Below are positions 51,826 to 61,231 of a stretch of DNA of 64,000 bases, piece after piece. How positions within the stretch are numbered: position 1 is the first letter of the stretch; each line of letters begins with the position of its first letter. A program made the translations under genes and the position numbers. Source of the stretch: Streptosporangium saharense (lineage in GTDB: Bacteria; Actinomycetota; Actinomycetes; Streptosporangiales; Streptosporangiaceae). Under the pieces are notes generated by a model. That model had not been told where the DNA came from, searched no databases, and worked only from the letters and a program-made list of their open reading frames with translations. The stretch covers positions 330,558 to 394,557 of the forward strand of contig NZ_JACHJP010000007.1 of the NCBI RefSeq assembly GCF_014203715.1. The letters are read 5' to 3'.

Positions 51826-52584
51826 TCAGAACAGCGCCTGGCCGCGTTCCTCCTCGGGGAGCGGCTCCACGAGTTCGGGGCCGTTGTTGCGCACCGAGTT
51901 CACCGCGCTGGAGACCGGATAGGCCGTCAGGGTCGCGGAGACCGCGGGCACCAGGAACTCCTTGGCCTCGGGGACCCCGGGGTCGAGCCACTCCGCCCAG
52001 CGGTCCCGCTCGATCAGCATCGGCATCCGCTCGTGGATGGCGCCCAGCTCGTCACGTGCCGTGGTGGTGATGACCGCGCAGGTCGTCAGCCACGCCAGCG
52101 GGTCGTCCTCGGCCCTGCCCTTGTCGCGCCAGAACTCGTAGATCCCCGCCATCGCCATGACCTCGCCGTCGGTGGGGTGGATGAAGTAGGGCTGCTTCTT
52201 CGGCCTCCTGGCCGTCCCATCCTCGTCGAGCACCGCCCACTCGTAGTAGCCGTCCGCGGGCAGCAGGCACCTGCGCTGGGCGAACGCCTTGCGGAAGGAC
52301 GGCTTCTCCGCGATCGTCTCGACCCGCGCGTTGATCATCTTCGAGCCGATGGACGGGTCCTTCGCCCAGGCCGGGACCAGCCCCCACCGCAGGACCCGCA
52401 ACTGGCGCACCGCCCGGTCGCCGGGCCCCTCCTTGGGCACACGGCTGAGCACGGCGTAGACCGGCTTGGTCGGCGCGACGTTGTAGTCAGCCCCGAGGTC
52501 CTCGTCCGCGGCGCCGTCCAGTTCGACCTCGAACTCCTCAAGCAGCTCCTGCTTCGGTCGCGTAGATGCGTATCTCCCGCACAT
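51826..52584 (-). CDS. SOS response-associated peptidase (SRAP, YedK/HMCES-like)
   Basis: A 252-residue protein from ATG 52584. MCGRYAS gives the catalytic Cys2 exposed after loss of Met1. Conserved pieces are [41 protein letters not shown] (start shown in part), [13 protein letters not shown] and [23 protein letters not shown] proteins cross-link to abasic sites in single-stranded DNA and shield them during replication. The gene is next to aroA, as in mycobacteria. Confidence 0.93.
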   Translation of the reverse strand: MCGRYASTRPKQELLEEFEVELDGAADEDLGADYNVAPTKPVYAVLSRVPKEGPGDRAVRQLRVLRWGLVPAWAKDPSIGSKMINARVETIAEKPSFRKAFAQRRCLLPADGYYEWAVLDEDGTARRPKKQPYFIHPTDGEVMAMAGIYEFWRDKGRAEDDPLAWLTTCAVITTTARDELGAIHERMPMLIERDRWAEWLDPGVPEAKEFLVPAVSATLTAYPVSSAVNSVRNNGPELVEPLPEEERGQALF

Positions 52585-52644
52585 ATCCCCCACCTTGCCA
52601 CGCCTTCGAAGGCGCGGGGTCCTCATCCCGGTAGGCTTTTGCCC

Positions 52645-53922
52645 ATGTCCGCTCCGCTGTGGCCCGCACCTACCGCGACCGCGCCCGTCCACGCGACCGT
52701 CTCCCTACCGGGGTCGAAGTCGGTGACCAACCGCGCCCTGCTGCTCGCCGCGCTGGCCGAGGGCCCAGGCACCGTACGGCGGGCACTGCGCAGCCGTGAC
52801 TCCGACCTGATGGCCCAGGCCCTGCGGGCGCTCGGCGCCACGATGACCCCGTCCGGCGAGAGCGCCTCCGGCGCCGACTGGACCGTCACCCCCGGCCCGG
52901 TGCTCGCCGGGGCGCACATCGAGGTGGGGCTCGCGGGCACGGTGATGCGGTTCGTGCCGCCGATGGCAGCGCTGGCCGACGGCGAGGTCTCCTTCGACGG
53001 CGACCCGCACGCGCGCAAGCGTCCCATGGGAGTGATCCTGGGCGCGCTGCGCGCCCTCGGCGCCCAGGTGAGCGGCGACGCGCTGCCGTTCACCGTGCGT
53101 GGCCCGCTGACCGGCGGCGAGGTCACGCTCGACGCCTCGGGCTCCTCACAGTTCCTCTCCGGCCTGCTGCTGGCCGGGGCGCGCTTCGACAAGGGCGTCA
53201 CGGTACGGCACCAGGGCCCGCCCATCCCCTCGCAGCCGCACATCCTGATGACCGTCGCGATGCTGCGCGAGTACGGCGTGCACGTGGACGACTCCGAGCA
53301 GGACGTGTGGCGGGTCGAGCCGGGGCCGATCCTGGCCAGGGACTTCACCGTCGAGCCCGACCTGTCGAACGCGGCGCCGTTCCTGGCCGCCGCGATGATC
53401 ACCGGCGGCTCGGTCACCGTGCCCGGCTGGCCCGAGCGCACGACGCAGCCGGGTGACCAGCTCAGGGGCCTGCTGGCCGACATGGGCGCCTCGGTCGAGC
53501 ACACCCCGCTCGGCCTGACGGTCACCGGCACCGGAAGCGTCCACGGCATCGAGGCCGACCTGCGCGACGTGGCCGAGCTGACCCCGACGATCGCCGCGCT
53601 GGCCGCGCTGGCCGACTCGCCGAGCCGCATCAGCGGCGTCGCCCACATCCGCGGGCACGAGACCGACCGCCTCGCCGCCCTGGTCGCCGAGATCAACGGC
53701 CTCGGCGGCGACGCGAACGAGACGGCGGACGGCCTGGAGATCAGGCCGCGTCCGCTCAAGGGCGGCGTCTTCCACTCCTACGCCGACCACAGGATGGCCA
53801 CCGCGGGCGCGGTGATCGGCCTGGCGGTGCCCGGCGTCGAGGTCGAGGACATCGCGACCACCGGCAAGACCCTCCCCGAGTTCGCCTCCATGTGGGCCGA
53901 CATGCTGCGGGAGTCGCGTTGA
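52645..53922 (+). CDS. aroA: 3-phosphoshikimate 1-carboxyvinyltransferase (EPSP synthase)
   Basis: A 425-residue enzyme from ATG 52645; TAGGCT at 52632-52637 fits a leaderless transcript. [20 protein letters not shown] is the shikimate/PEP N-terminal motif, [15 protein letters not shown] replaces the usual GNAGTAxRF with [23 protein letters not shown] and [18 protein letters not shown] are the other signature stretches. It makes EPSP from shikimate-3-phosphate and PEP for aromatic amino acids. The Gly-Thr-Val-Met variant (Ala to Val in GTA) is worth noting because that loop shapes glyphosate sensitivity. rsgA follows closely. Confidence 0.95.
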   Translation: MSAPLWPAPTATAPVHATVSLPGSKSVTNRALLLAALAEGPGTVRRALRSRDSDLMAQALRALGATMTPSGESASGADWTVTPGPVLAGAHIEVGLAGTVMRFVPPMAALADGEVSFDGDPHARKRPMGVILGALRALGAQVSGDALPFTVRGPLTGGEVTLDASGSSQFLSGLLLAGARFDKGVTVRHQGPPIPSQPHILMTVAMLREYGVHVDDSEQDVWRVEPGPILARDFTVEPDLSNAAPFLAAAMITGGSVTVPGWPERTTQPGDQLRGLLADMGASVEHTPLGLTVTGTGSVHGIEADLRDVAELTPTIAALAALADSPSRISGVAHIRGHETDRLAALVAEINGLGGDANETADGLEIRPRPLKGGVFHSYADHRMATAGAVIGLAVPGVEVEDIATTGKTLPEFASMWADMLRESR

Positions 53923-53962
53923 TGACCGGACACCGGGCCGAGGGCGGATCGAGGCGGCGAAA

Positions 53963-54976
53963 CTGAGAAAACGGGAGTACGACGAGGACGACGTCAGGAT
54001 CAGGCCGGGCAAGGGCTCCCGGCCCCGGACGCGGATCCGTCCTGCGCACGAGGACGCGGTCGAGGGCTTCGTCATCGCGGTCGACCGGGGCCGATACACC
54101 TGCCTGGTCGAGCCGTCCAGCAGGAAGAAGACCAACCGGATCGTGGTCGCCATGAAGGCCAGGGAGCTGGGCCGCAAGGGCATCGTGGTCGGTGACCGGG
54201 TCGCCCTGGTCGGCGACGTCACCGGAAACTCCGACACACTGGCCCGCGTCGTCCGCGTCGAGCCCCGCAGCTCCATGCTCCGGCGTTCCGCCGACGACAC
54301 CGACAACACCGACGGCATCGAGCGTCCCGTGGTCGCCAACGCCGACCAGCTCGTGATCGTGACGGCCCTCGCCGACCCGCCGCCCCGGCCCCGCATGATC
54401 GACCGGATGCTGGTCGCGGCCTTCGACGCCGACATCGAGCCGCTGCTGTGCCTCACCAAGGCCGACCTGGCCTCCCCGGGCGAGCTGGTCTCCCTCTACG
54501 CCCCGCTCGGCGTGCCGTACGTGGTGCTGCACAAGGGCGGGGACCTCGACGAGGTCAGGCGGCGGCTCCTCGACCGGGTCAGCGTGCTGGTCGGGCACTC
54601 GGGCGTGGGCAAGTCCACCCTGGTCAACGCCCTGGTCCCGGACGCCAACCGGGCCGTCTCCCACGTCAACGCGGTGACCGGCAGGGGCCGTCACACCTCG
54701 ACCTCGGCCGTCGCCCTTGAGCTGCCCGAGGGCGGATGGATCATCGACACGCCCGGGGTGCGCAGCTTCGGGCTGGCGCACGTCTCGGTCGAGACCGTCC
54801 TCGCGGGCTTCCCCGACCTGGTCGAGGGCACCGTCGAGTGCCCGAAGGGCTGCACCCACCTGGGTGAGGAGTGCGCCCTCGACGCCTGGGTCGAGACGGG
54901 TCACGCCGACCCCGTCCGCCTCGTCTCACTGCGCCGCCTGCTCGCCAGCCGCGAGGGCGCCGCCGACGACGACTGA
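53963..54976 (+). CDS. rsgA: Ribosome small-subunit-dependent GTPase A
   Basis: A 337-residue protein if begun at CTG 53963. No in-frame ATG, GTG or TTG exists between the aroA end and GTG 54143, yet the frame upstream encodes LRKREYDEDDVRIRPGKGSR, which aligns with the N-terminus of mycobacterial Rv3228. GAGG lies 8 bases before the CTG. The OB domain is followed by a circularly permuted GTPase: G4 LTKADL precedes G1 GHSGVGKST (211-219) and G3 DTPG. The zinc site is VECPKGCTHLGEECAL. RsgA checks maturation of the 30S subunit. Starting at 54143 would remove most of the OB fold. Confidence 0.88.
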   Translation: MRKREYDEDDVRIRPGKGSRPRTRIRPAHEDAVEGFVIAVDRGRYTCLVEPSSRKKTNRIVVAMKARELGRKGIVVGDRVALVGDVTGNSDTLARVVRVEPRSSMLRRSADDTDNTDGIERPVVANADQLVIVTALADPPPRPRMIDRMLVAAFDADIEPLLCLTKADLASPGELVSLYAPLGVPYVVLHKGGDLDEVRRRLLDRVSVLVGHSGVGKSTLVNALVPDANRAVSHVNAVTGRGRHTSTSAVALELPEGGWIIDTPGVRSFGLAHVSVETVLAGFPDLVEGTVECPKGCTHLGEECALDAWVETGHADPVRLVSLRRLLASREGAADDD

Positions 54977-54987
54977 GCCCGTACGGC

Positions 54988-55431
54988 TCAGCGGTTGGGA
55001 CGCAGGGTCCAGGTGACGCCCACCTCGCAGACCGGGGTGCCGTCCGCCGTACTGACCGTGACCGCGACCTCGAACTCGGGCCGCTCACCGGTGTCCAGCC
55101 TGGCCACGACCTCCTCCCTCGACGCCGCCAGGCGTGCCTCGGCGACGACCTCGCCCAGCGCCAGCTTCACGTAGCGGATGGCCGCGCCAACGGCCAGCGG
55201 GGTGGCCCGTGTGAGCTGGTCGCCGAAGGCCGACAGCATCGCGGCACCGGAGGCGGACTCGGCGAGGGTGAACAGCGCCCCCGCGTGCGGGCCGCCCACG
55301 TGGTTGCGCAGGTCGGGCCGGTCGGGCATGCGCGCGACCGCGAGCCCGGGTTCGATCCTGTCGAAGGTGATGTCCAGCGTCCGTGCGAACGGAACGCTCT
55401 GCAGCATGAAGGCACCCACGTCGAACGTCAT
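54988..55431 (-). CDS. Hotdog-fold protein (DUF4442/PaaI-like thioesterase)
   Basis: A 147-residue protein from ATG 55431. FDRIEPGLAVARMPDRPDLRNHVGGPHAGALFTLAESASGAAML is the hotdog core in outline, with HVGGPHAG corresponding to the HG-x-A-L region of PaaI-like thioesterases. It may hydrolyse an acyl-CoA or act as a non-catalytic hotdog protein. Ends 12 bases from the rsgA stop. Confidence 0.82.
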   Translation of the reverse strand: MTFDVGAFMLQSVPFARTLDITFDRIEPGLAVARMPDRPDLRNHVGGPHAGALFTLAESASGAAMLSAFGDQLTRATPLAVGAAIRYVKLALGEVVAEARLAASREEVVARLDTGERPEFEVAVTVSTADGTPVCEVGVTWTLRPNR

Positions 55432-55552
55432 GTCCGCATGCTACTCGTCGGTAACCCTCGATGTTCCCGACCATCCGCGTGACGCGCCACAATTCCCCCG
55501 GATCTTCCCCCATCTCCTATAACCGACCGGTGACGCGATAGCGTGGCCCAAC

Positions 55553-56356
55553 GTGACGGACTACAACGACGACCTACGCCTTGCGCACGTCATGGCCGAC
55601 GCCGCCGACGACCTGACCATGCGCCGCTTCAAGGCCGTGGACCTGAGGGTCGAGACCAAGCCGGACCTCACACCGGTGAGCGACGCCGACCGCGCGGTCG
55701 AGGAGGCCATCCGCAACACGCTCGGCCGGGCCCGGCCGCGTGACGCGGTGATCGGCGAGGAGTTCGGCAACACCGGGCACGGCGCCCGCTCCTGGATCAT
55801 CGACCCCATCGACGGCACGAAGAACTACGTGCGGGGCGTCCCCGTCTGGGCCACGCTCATCGCCCTGATGGACCAGGACAGGGTCGTCGTCGGCCTCGTC
55901 TCCGCCCCCGCGCTCGGCCGCCGCTGGTGGGCCGCCCGTGGCAGCGGCGCCTGGACGGGCAAGAGCCTCACCAAGGCCAGCCGCTGCCAGGTCTCCTCGG
56001 TCACCCGCCTTGAGGACGCCTCCTTCTCCTACTCCAGCCTCGGCGGCTGGGAGGAGGCGGGCAGGCTCCCCGAGTTTCTCGACCTGAACAGGGCGGTCTG
56101 GCGCAGCCGCGCCTACGGCGACTTCTGGTCCCACGTGCTGGTCGCCGAGGGAGCCGTTGACCTGTCCGCCGAGCCCGAGCTGTCCCCCTGGGACATCGCG
56201 GCGCTGACGGTGATCGTCGAGGAGGCGGGCGGCATCTGGACCGACCTGTCCGGAGTCCCCGGCCTGGACGGCGGCAGCCTGGTGTGCAGCAACGGCTCCC
56301 TGCACAGCGAGACCCTCAAGCGCCTCGGCGGCGGCCCGCTCACCCTGCCCATCTAG
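55553..56356 (+). CDS. hisN: Histidinol-phosphatase, inositol monophosphatase family
   Basis: A 267-residue enzyme from GTG 55553. The metal-binding set is seen in VIGEEFGNTG (Glu), SWIIDPIDGTKNYVRGVPVW (Asp-x-Ile-Asp-Gly-Thr) and ELSPWDIAALTVIVEEAGG (Trp-Asp). LTPVSDADRAVEEAIR near the N-terminus is also typical. The close match to actinobacterial HisN and the gene order near aroA-rsgA favour histidinol-phosphate over inositol phosphate as substrate. It gives histidinol in histidine synthesis. Confidence 0.88.
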   Translation: MTDYNDDLRLAHVMADAADDLTMRRFKAVDLRVETKPDLTPVSDADRAVEEAIRNTLGRARPRDAVIGEEFGNTGHGARSWIIDPIDGTKNYVRGVPVWATLIALMDQDRVVVGLVSAPALGRRWWAARGSGAWTGKSLTKASRCQVSSVTRLEDASFSYSSLGGWEEAGRLPEFLDLNRAVWRSRAYGDFWSHVLVAEGAVDLSAEPELSPWDIAALTVIVEEAGGIWTDLSGVPGLDGGSLVCSNGSLHSETLKRLGGGPLTLPI

Positions 56357-56701
56357 TTTTCGGTCCCGCGGCCACGACCGCCAGGAAGGACCGTTTCCCC
56401 GCGCCCGGCGAGGCAGTCAGCCACGGCCGGGCGCCCCGGTGATCACCAGCCGTTCACCTGACGCGTTGGCCTGCCGTTCACGCCCCTCCAGGAACCGTTC
56501 ATCCGGTTAGACCCCGTCTGGTCGATTCACCTGGGCCGCCGCATGCCCGCCGTACCGGAAGAACGTTCCAAGCGCGGCCAAAGAGACCGCCACGACAGCG
56601 ACCGGATGCATTCATTTTGCGTTCATCTTTCTACCGGTTTTGAGTCACCTTGCCTCCCTAACCTCCTGAACGTTGAAGGACTTAGTGGGAGGAACCCAAC
56701 C
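56357..56701. other. Upstream region of the pst operon
   Basis: No gene is present in these 345 bases. Two groups of phosphate-box-like repeats occur. GTTCACC (56452), GTTCACG (56476) and GTTCATC (56497) form a loose upstream group. TTCATTTTGCG (56611) and TTCATCTTTCT (56622) form an exact 11-bp tandem pair. GGGAGG (56687-56692) is the pstS ribosome site. Confidence 0.6.
56611..56632 (+). promoter_or_regulatory. PHO-box-like direct repeats upstream of pstS
   Basis: TTCATTTTGCG and TTCATCTTTCT are tandem 11-mers, the second read with its preceding G as GTTCATC. This fits the actinomycete PHO box (GTTCACC plus four bases, repeated every 11) bound by PhoP under phosphate starvation. Confidence 0.6.
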
Positions 56702-57823
56702 GTGAAGTATGCAGGCCGGCTCGCCGCGGTCACCCTTGTTGGCGCGCTCTCGCTCGCTGCGTGCGGCACCGATAACAACAACGGCGCCACCAACAGCGCC
56801 GCGCCTCCGGCCACCGACCCCTCGTCCGCCGGTTCGGGCAGCGGCGGCCTCAGCGGCACGATCAACGCCGCCGGCTCCTCGGCGCAGGCCAACGCCATCG
56901 ACGAGTGGAAGAAGAACTTCCAGCAGGCGAACTCGGGGGTCAGCCTCAACTACCAGCCGAGCGGCTCCGGCGCCGGCGTCCAGGCCTTCATCCAGGGCAC
57001 GGTCGCCTTCGCGGGTTCCGACTCGGCCCTCAAGGCCGACAAGGGCGAGCCCGCCCAGGCCGACGCCCGGTGCAAGACCGGCAAGGCGATCAACCTTCCC
57101 ATGGTGATCGGCCCCGTGGCCGTGGTCTACAACCTGCCCGGCGTGGACAACCTGCAGCTTTCGCCCAAGACCATCGGTGACATCTTCAACAGCAAGATCA
57201 CCAAGTGGGACGACGCGGCGATCAAGAAGGACAACCCCGACGCCAAGCTCCCCTCGACGGCGATCCAGGCCTTCCACCGCTCGGACGAGTCGGGCACCAG
57301 CGACAACTTCACCAAGTTCCTGTCCAAGACCGCCGGCTGGCCGTACGAGCCCGCCAAGGCCTGGCCCGCCGAGGCCAAGGGGCAGGGCGCCAAGGGCTCC
57401 GACGGCATCGCACAGGCGGTCAAGACCGGCGCCGGCGCGATCAGCTACGTCGAGCTGTCCTACGCCGAGAACTCCGGCCTGTCCAAGGCCAAGGTCGCCA
57501 ACGGTTCCGGCGAGTTCGTCGAGCTGACCCCGGAGAGCGCGGGCAAGACGGTCGAGGCCGCCCAGATCGCCGGTGAGGGCAACGACCTGAAGCTGGACAT
57601 CGACTACGCGACCAGCGCGGCCGGTGCCTACCCGATCGTCCTGGTGACCTACGAGATCACCTGCGAGAAGGGCCTCCCCGAGGACCAGGCCAAGATCGTC
57701 AAGGCGTTCCTGACCTACACCGCCAGCGACGAGGGCCAGCAGGCGCTGGGCAACCTCGGCTACGCCCCGCTGCCGGCGACGCTGGTCGCCAAGGTCCGTA
57801 CCGCCGTCGAGGCGATCTCCTAA
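56702..57823 (+). CDS. pstS: Phosphate ABC transporter substrate-binding lipoprotein
   Basis: A 373-residue protein from GTG 56702. The lipobox is LSLAAC, after which a Ser/Gly/Asn linker leads to the binding domain: INAAGSSAQANAIDEWKKNF (phosphate loop AGSS), YQPSGSGAGVQAFIQGTVAFAGSDSAL, HRSDESGTSDNFTKFL (the RSDxSG phosphate ligands) and ITCEKGLP. It captures phosphate outside the membrane for PstCA. It is the first gene of the operon. Confidence 0.95.
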   Translation: MKYAGRLAAVTLVGALSLAACGTDNNNGATNSAAPPATDPSSAGSGSGGLSGTINAAGSSAQANAIDEWKKNFQQANSGVSLNYQPSGSGAGVQAFIQGTVAFAGSDSALKADKGEPAQADARCKTGKAINLPMVIGPVAVVYNLPGVDNLQLSPKTIGDIFNSKITKWDDAAIKKDNPDAKLPSTAIQAFHRSDESGTSDNFTKFLSKTAGWPYEPAKAWPAEAKGQGAKGSDGIAQAVKTGAGAISYVELSYAENSGLSKAKVANGSGEFVELTPESAGKTVEAAQIAGEGNDLKLDIDYATSAAGAYPIVLVTYEITCEKGLPEDQAKIVKAFLTYTASDEGQQALGNLGYAPLPATLVAKVRTAVEAIS

Positions 57824-57827
57824 GTCG

Positions 57828-58808
57828 ATGGCGACGTCACTTCGTACTCGCGACGGCGGGTCGGCCACCGGCCGGTCCGCCTCGCGGCGCAGCCGAGGTG
57901 AGGCTCCCTTCCGTTACGCCTCGACGGGCGCCGGAATCCTCCTGCTCGCGATCATGGCGGCCATCGCCGTCTTCCTGATCGTCGAGGCGGTTCCCGCCCT
58001 CCAGGCCAACCAGGGAAGCTTCCTGGGGACCCTCACCTGGACCCCGAACAACACCGAGCCGTCCTTCGGTATCGCGGCCCTGGCGTTCGGCACCCTGCTC
58101 AGCTCGCTCCTCGCCCTGGTCATGGCCGTGCCGGTGGCCGTCGGGGTCGCGCTGTTCATCTCCCACTACGCCCCCCGCCGCCTGGCCGGTGTCCTGGGCT
58201 ACGTCATCGACCTGCTCGCCGCGGTGCCCAGCGTCATCTACGGCCTGTGGGGCGTCATCTTCCTCGTCCCGCTCGTCCAGGGCCCCTACGAGTTCATCCA
58301 CGAATACCTCGGGTTCATCCCGCTGTTCGGCGGCGACTCGGTCGGCGGACACTCGATCATGACCGCCTCGATCATCCTCGCGATCATGATCCTGCCGATC
58401 ATCGCGGCGATCTCCCGGGAGGTGTTCCTCCAGGTGCCGAGGATGCACGAGGAGGCGGCACTGGCCCTCGGCGCGACCCGCTGGGAGGTCATCAAGACCG
58501 CGGTGCTGCCCTTCGGACGTCCCGGCGTCATCAGCGCCTCCATGCTCGGCCTCGGCCGCGCCATGGGTGAGACCATCGCCGTCGCCCTCATCTTCCCCGC
58601 GACGTTCGGCATCAGCTTCCAGATCCTCGCCCCCGAGGGCAACAGCATCGCCGCCAACATCGCCAACGGATTCGCCGAGGCGGGTCCGATCGGCCGTGGC
58701 GCGCTGATCGCCTCCGGTCTGGTGCTGTTCATCATCACGCTGCTGGTCAACACGGCGGCACGCCTGATCGTCGCCCGCCGCAAGGAGTTCTCCGGAGCAG
58801 CCGCATGA
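57828..58808 (+). CDS. pstC: Phosphate ABC transporter permease PstC
   Basis: A 326-residue membrane protein. ASTGAGILLLAIMAAIAVFL is the first membrane segment and AAVPSVIYGLWGVIFLVPLV is typical of PstC. The cytoplasmic EAA loop is EEAALALGATRWEVIKTAVLPFGRPGV with the ensuing GRAMGETIAVALIFPATFG. The ATG lies 4 bases after the pstS stop, and its stop overlaps the pstA ATG. Confidence 0.95.
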   Translation: MATSLRTRDGGSATGRSASRRSRGEAPFRYASTGAGILLLAIMAAIAVFLIVEAVPALQANQGSFLGTLTWTPNNTEPSFGIAALAFGTLLSSLLALVMAVPVAVGVALFISHYAPRRLAGVLGYVIDLLAAVPSVIYGLWGVIFLVPLVQGPYEFIHEYLGFIPLFGGDSVGGHSIMTASIILAIMILPIIAAISREVFLQVPRMHEEAALALGATRWEVIKTAVLPFGRPGVISASMLGLGRAMGETIAVALIFPATFGISFQILAPEGNSIAANIANGFAEAGPIGRGALIASGLVLFIITLLVNTAARLIVARRKEFSGAAA

Positions 58809-59695
58809 CCGCGATCCAGCACGCGCCCGCGATCCGGCGCATCTCCACGGGAAGACGCGTCAAGGACAAGATCGTCCAGGGACTCGTCTACCTGTCGTTC
58901 GCCATCGCCGTCGTGCCCCTGCTGTCCGTCCTCTGGCTCGTGCTCAGCAACGGCTTCGCCAGGCTCAACATGGAGTTCCTGACCCACTCGATGCGCAACA
59001 TCGGTGCCAGGGACGCGGGCGGCGGCGCCTACCACGCCATCATCGGCACGCTCGAACAGGTCCTGCTGTCCTCGGTCATCTCGATCCCCGTCGGCCTGCT
59101 CACCGCGATCTACCTCGTCGAGTACGGCAGAGGCGGACGACTGAGCCGGGCGATCAGCTTCTTCGTCGACGTCATGACCGGCATCCCCTCGGTGGTCTCC
59201 GGCCTGTTCATCCTGGCCTTCTGGATCCTCGCCCTGGGCATGCCGTTCTCCGGTTTCGCGGGCGCCCTGGCCCTGTCGATCCTGATGATGCCGACCGTGG
59301 TGCGCTCCGCCGAAGAGATGCTCCTGCTGGTCCCCAACGACCTGCGCGAGGCCTCCTACGCCCTGGGCGTGCCCAAGTGGCGGACGATCGTCAAGGTCGT
59401 CCTGCCCACCGCGTTCACCGGCATCGTGACCGGCATCATGCTGGCCATCGCCCGTGTCGCCGGTGAGACGGCGCCGCTGCTGCTCACCGTCTTCTTCACC
59501 GACTCCATCAACACCGACCCCTTCGACGGGCCGCAGATGGGGTTGCCCCTCTATGTGTTCGACCAGTCGCGCCGTCCCACCGACGTCGCCATCGACAGGG
59601 CATGGGCCGGAGCGCTCACCCTCATTCTGATCGTCATGCTGCTCAACCTGGTGGCGCGCCTCATCGGCTGGTGGCGCTCGCCGGCCAGGCGATAG
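58805..59695 (+). CDS. pstA: Phosphate ABC transporter permease PstA
   Basis: A 296-residue membrane protein. Features are IVQGLVYLSFAIAVVPLLSVLWLVLSNG (start shown in outline), SIPVGLLTAIYLVEYGRGG, VDVMTGIPSVVSGLFILAFW and the EAA loop ASYALGVPKWRTIVKVVLPTAFTGIVTGIML in outline, then VAGETAPLLLTVFF. The GETAPL box is the PstA marker. ATGA overlap with pstC. Confidence 0.95.
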   Translation: MTAIQHAPAIRRISTGRRVKDKIVQGLVYLSFAIAVVPLLSVLWLVLSNGFARLNMEFLTHSMRNIGARDAGGGAYHAIIGTLEQVLLSSVISIPVGLLTAIYLVEYGRGGRLSRAISFFVDVMTGIPSVVSGLFILAFWILALGMPFSGFAGALALSILMMPTVVRSAEEMLLLVPNDLREASYALGVPKWRTIVKVVLPTAFTGIVTGIMLAIARVAGETAPLLLTVFFTDSINTDPFDGPQMGLPLYVFDQSRRPTDVAIDRAWAGALTLILIVMLLNLVARLIGWWRSPARR

Positions 59696-59710
59696 GAAGG
59701 AACGTCGCAG

Positions 59711-60487
59711 ATGAGCCAGCAGATCCAGGTTTCGAGCCTCGACGCGTACTACGGCAAGCACAAGGCCATCGAGGACATCTCGATGACGATCGAGCCCCAG
59801 TCGATCACGGCCTTCATCGGCCCCTCCGGATGCGGCAAGTCCACCTTCCTGCGGACGCTGAACCGCATGCACGAGGTCATCCCCGGCGCGCGCGTCGAGG
59901 GCAAGGTCCTGCTCGACGGCGAGGACCTCTACGCCGCCGACGTCGAGCCGGTCTCGGTGCGCCGCATGATCGGCATGGTCTTCCAGCGCCCCAACCCGTT
60001 CCCCACCATGTCGATCTACGAGAACGTGGCGGCCGGCCTCAAGCTCAACGGCAGGTACGCCAGGTCCGAGATGGACGACATCGTGGAGACCTCACTGAAG
60101 GGCTCCAACCTCTGGAACGAGGTCAAGGACCGCCTCAACAAGCCGGGAGCGGGCCTGTCCGGCGGACAGCAGCAGCGCCTGTGCATCGCCAGGGCCATCG
60201 CGGTCAAGCCCGAGGTCCTGCTGATGGACGAGCCCTGCTCCGCCCTCGACCCGATCTCCACCCTGGCGATCGAGGACCTGATGTCCGAGCTGAAGAACCA
60301 GTTCACGATCATCATCGTGACGCACAACATGCAGCAGGCCGCCCGGGTCAGCGACCGTACCGCGTTCTTCAACCTCGCGGGTCAGGGCCAGCCGGGCCGC
60401 GTGATCGAGATGGACGACACGTCCCGCATCTTCACCAACCCCAGCCAGAAAGCGACCGAGGACTACATCACCGGCCGCTTCGGATAA
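59711..60487 (+). CDS. pstB: Phosphate ABC transporter ATPase PstB
   Basis: A 258-residue ATPase from ATG 59711 with AAGGAA upstream. Walker A is GPSGCGKST (37-45); the Q loop is [17 protein letters not shown], a PstB marker; the signature is [17 protein letters not shown]; Walker B is [19 protein letters not shown]; and the H loop is [14 protein letters not shown]. It powers PstCA and in many bacteria also helps report phosphate status to the Pho regulator. Confidence 0.96.
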   Translation: MSQQIQVSSLDAYYGKHKAIEDISMTIEPQSITAFIGPSGCGKSTFLRTLNRMHEVIPGARVEGKVLLDGEDLYAADVEPVSVRRMIGMVFQRPNPFPTMSIYENVAAGLKLNGRYARSEMDDIVETSLKGSNLWNEVKDRLNKPGAGLSGGQQQRLCIARAIAVKPEVLLMDEPCSALDPISTLAIEDLMSELKNQFTIIIVTHNMQQAARVSDRTAFFNLAGQGQPGRVIEMDDTSRIFTNPSQKATEDYITGRFG

Positions 60488-60511
60488 ACCAACCCCATAA
60501 GGAGGACCCGG

Positions 60512-61231
60512 GTGATCCAGCCGCAGACGGCACCCGAGGTGAGCGGGGACACCCGGACGGCGCCCCTGCTGCTGGTGGCGGATCCGGAATCGGCTCTGGT
60601 CCAGGGTCTGGCCAACGCCCTCGAACGCGAGGGAATCGAGGTCATGGGCGTCGCCGACGGCGCCCAGGCCCTGTTGCAGGCCGGGGCGCTCCAACCCGAC
60701 GTGGTACTCGTCAGCGCCTCACTGCCGATCATCGGCGCGGTGGAGTTCATCCGCGCCGTACGGCTGTCGCGGGCGGTACCCGTCCTGCTGGGCGTGGGAG
60801 ACAACCACGCCGAGCAAGCCGTACAGGCACTCTCGGCCGGAGCCACCGCGTGTGTGGCCCGGCCGTACCGCGTGCCTGAACTCCTTCCTCTGGTACAGGC
60901 CGCCTTCTCCGGAGAGTCTGGCATGCGCCGTACGCTTGTGGTGGGCAACGTGGAGCTCGACGTCAACGCCTACCAGGTCAAGGTCAGCGGGCGGACCGTC
61001 CATCTGCCGCTGCGGGAGTTCGAGCTGCTGCACTACCTGATGCGCAACGCGCATCGCACGGTGACCCGGGAGCAGATCATGCGTCACGTCTGGAACTCCA
61101 CGGACACCACCTCGACCAACACCATCGCGGTGCACGTCAAACGTCTGCGGGCCCGCCTCGGCGACACCGACGACCAGCTGATCCAGACCGTCAGGGGCGT
61201 CGGCTACCGACTGGTCGACAAGACCGTCTGA
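60512..61231 (+). CDS. OmpR-family regulator with degenerate receiver domain
   Basis: A 239-residue protein from GTG 60512 with AAGGAGG upstream, 24 bases after pstB. The receiver (about 18-132) keeps its fold but not its chemistry: the acidic pair is Ala23-Asp24 (LVADPE), the phosphoacceptor site is Ser68 (DVVLVSASLP), the Thr/Ser switch is Gly94 and the conserved Lys is Arg117 (VARPY). The C-terminal winged helix (about 140-236) is normal: REFELLHYLMRNAHRTVTREQIMRHVW, VHVKRLRARLGD and IQTVRGVGYRLV. Linkage to pstSCAB suggests a phosphate-related target, controlled by something other than phosphorylation. The 3' end overlaps the convergent gene by 28 bases. Confidence 0.87.
   Translation: MIQPQTAPEVSGDTRTAPLLLVADPESALVQGLANALEREGIEVMGVADGAQALLQAGALQPDVVLVSASLPIIGAVEFIRAVRLSRAVPVLLGVGDNHAEQAVQALSAGATACVARPYRVPELLPLVQAAFSGESGMRRTLVVGNVELDVNAYQVKVSGRTVHLPLREFELLHYLMRNAHRTVTREQIMRHVWNSTDTTSTNTIAVHVKRLRARLGDTDDQLIQTVRGVGYRLVDKTV

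Noticed and set aside
51496..52644. N-terminal extension of aroA by 383 codons
   Set aside because: The extension runs antisense through the DksA-like and SRAP genes. EPSP synthase starts at ATG 52645.
61204..61231. 28-base overlap of two convergent genes taken as a possible frameshift
   Set aside because: Both C-termini are complete and plausible. Short convergent overlaps are common in this genome type.
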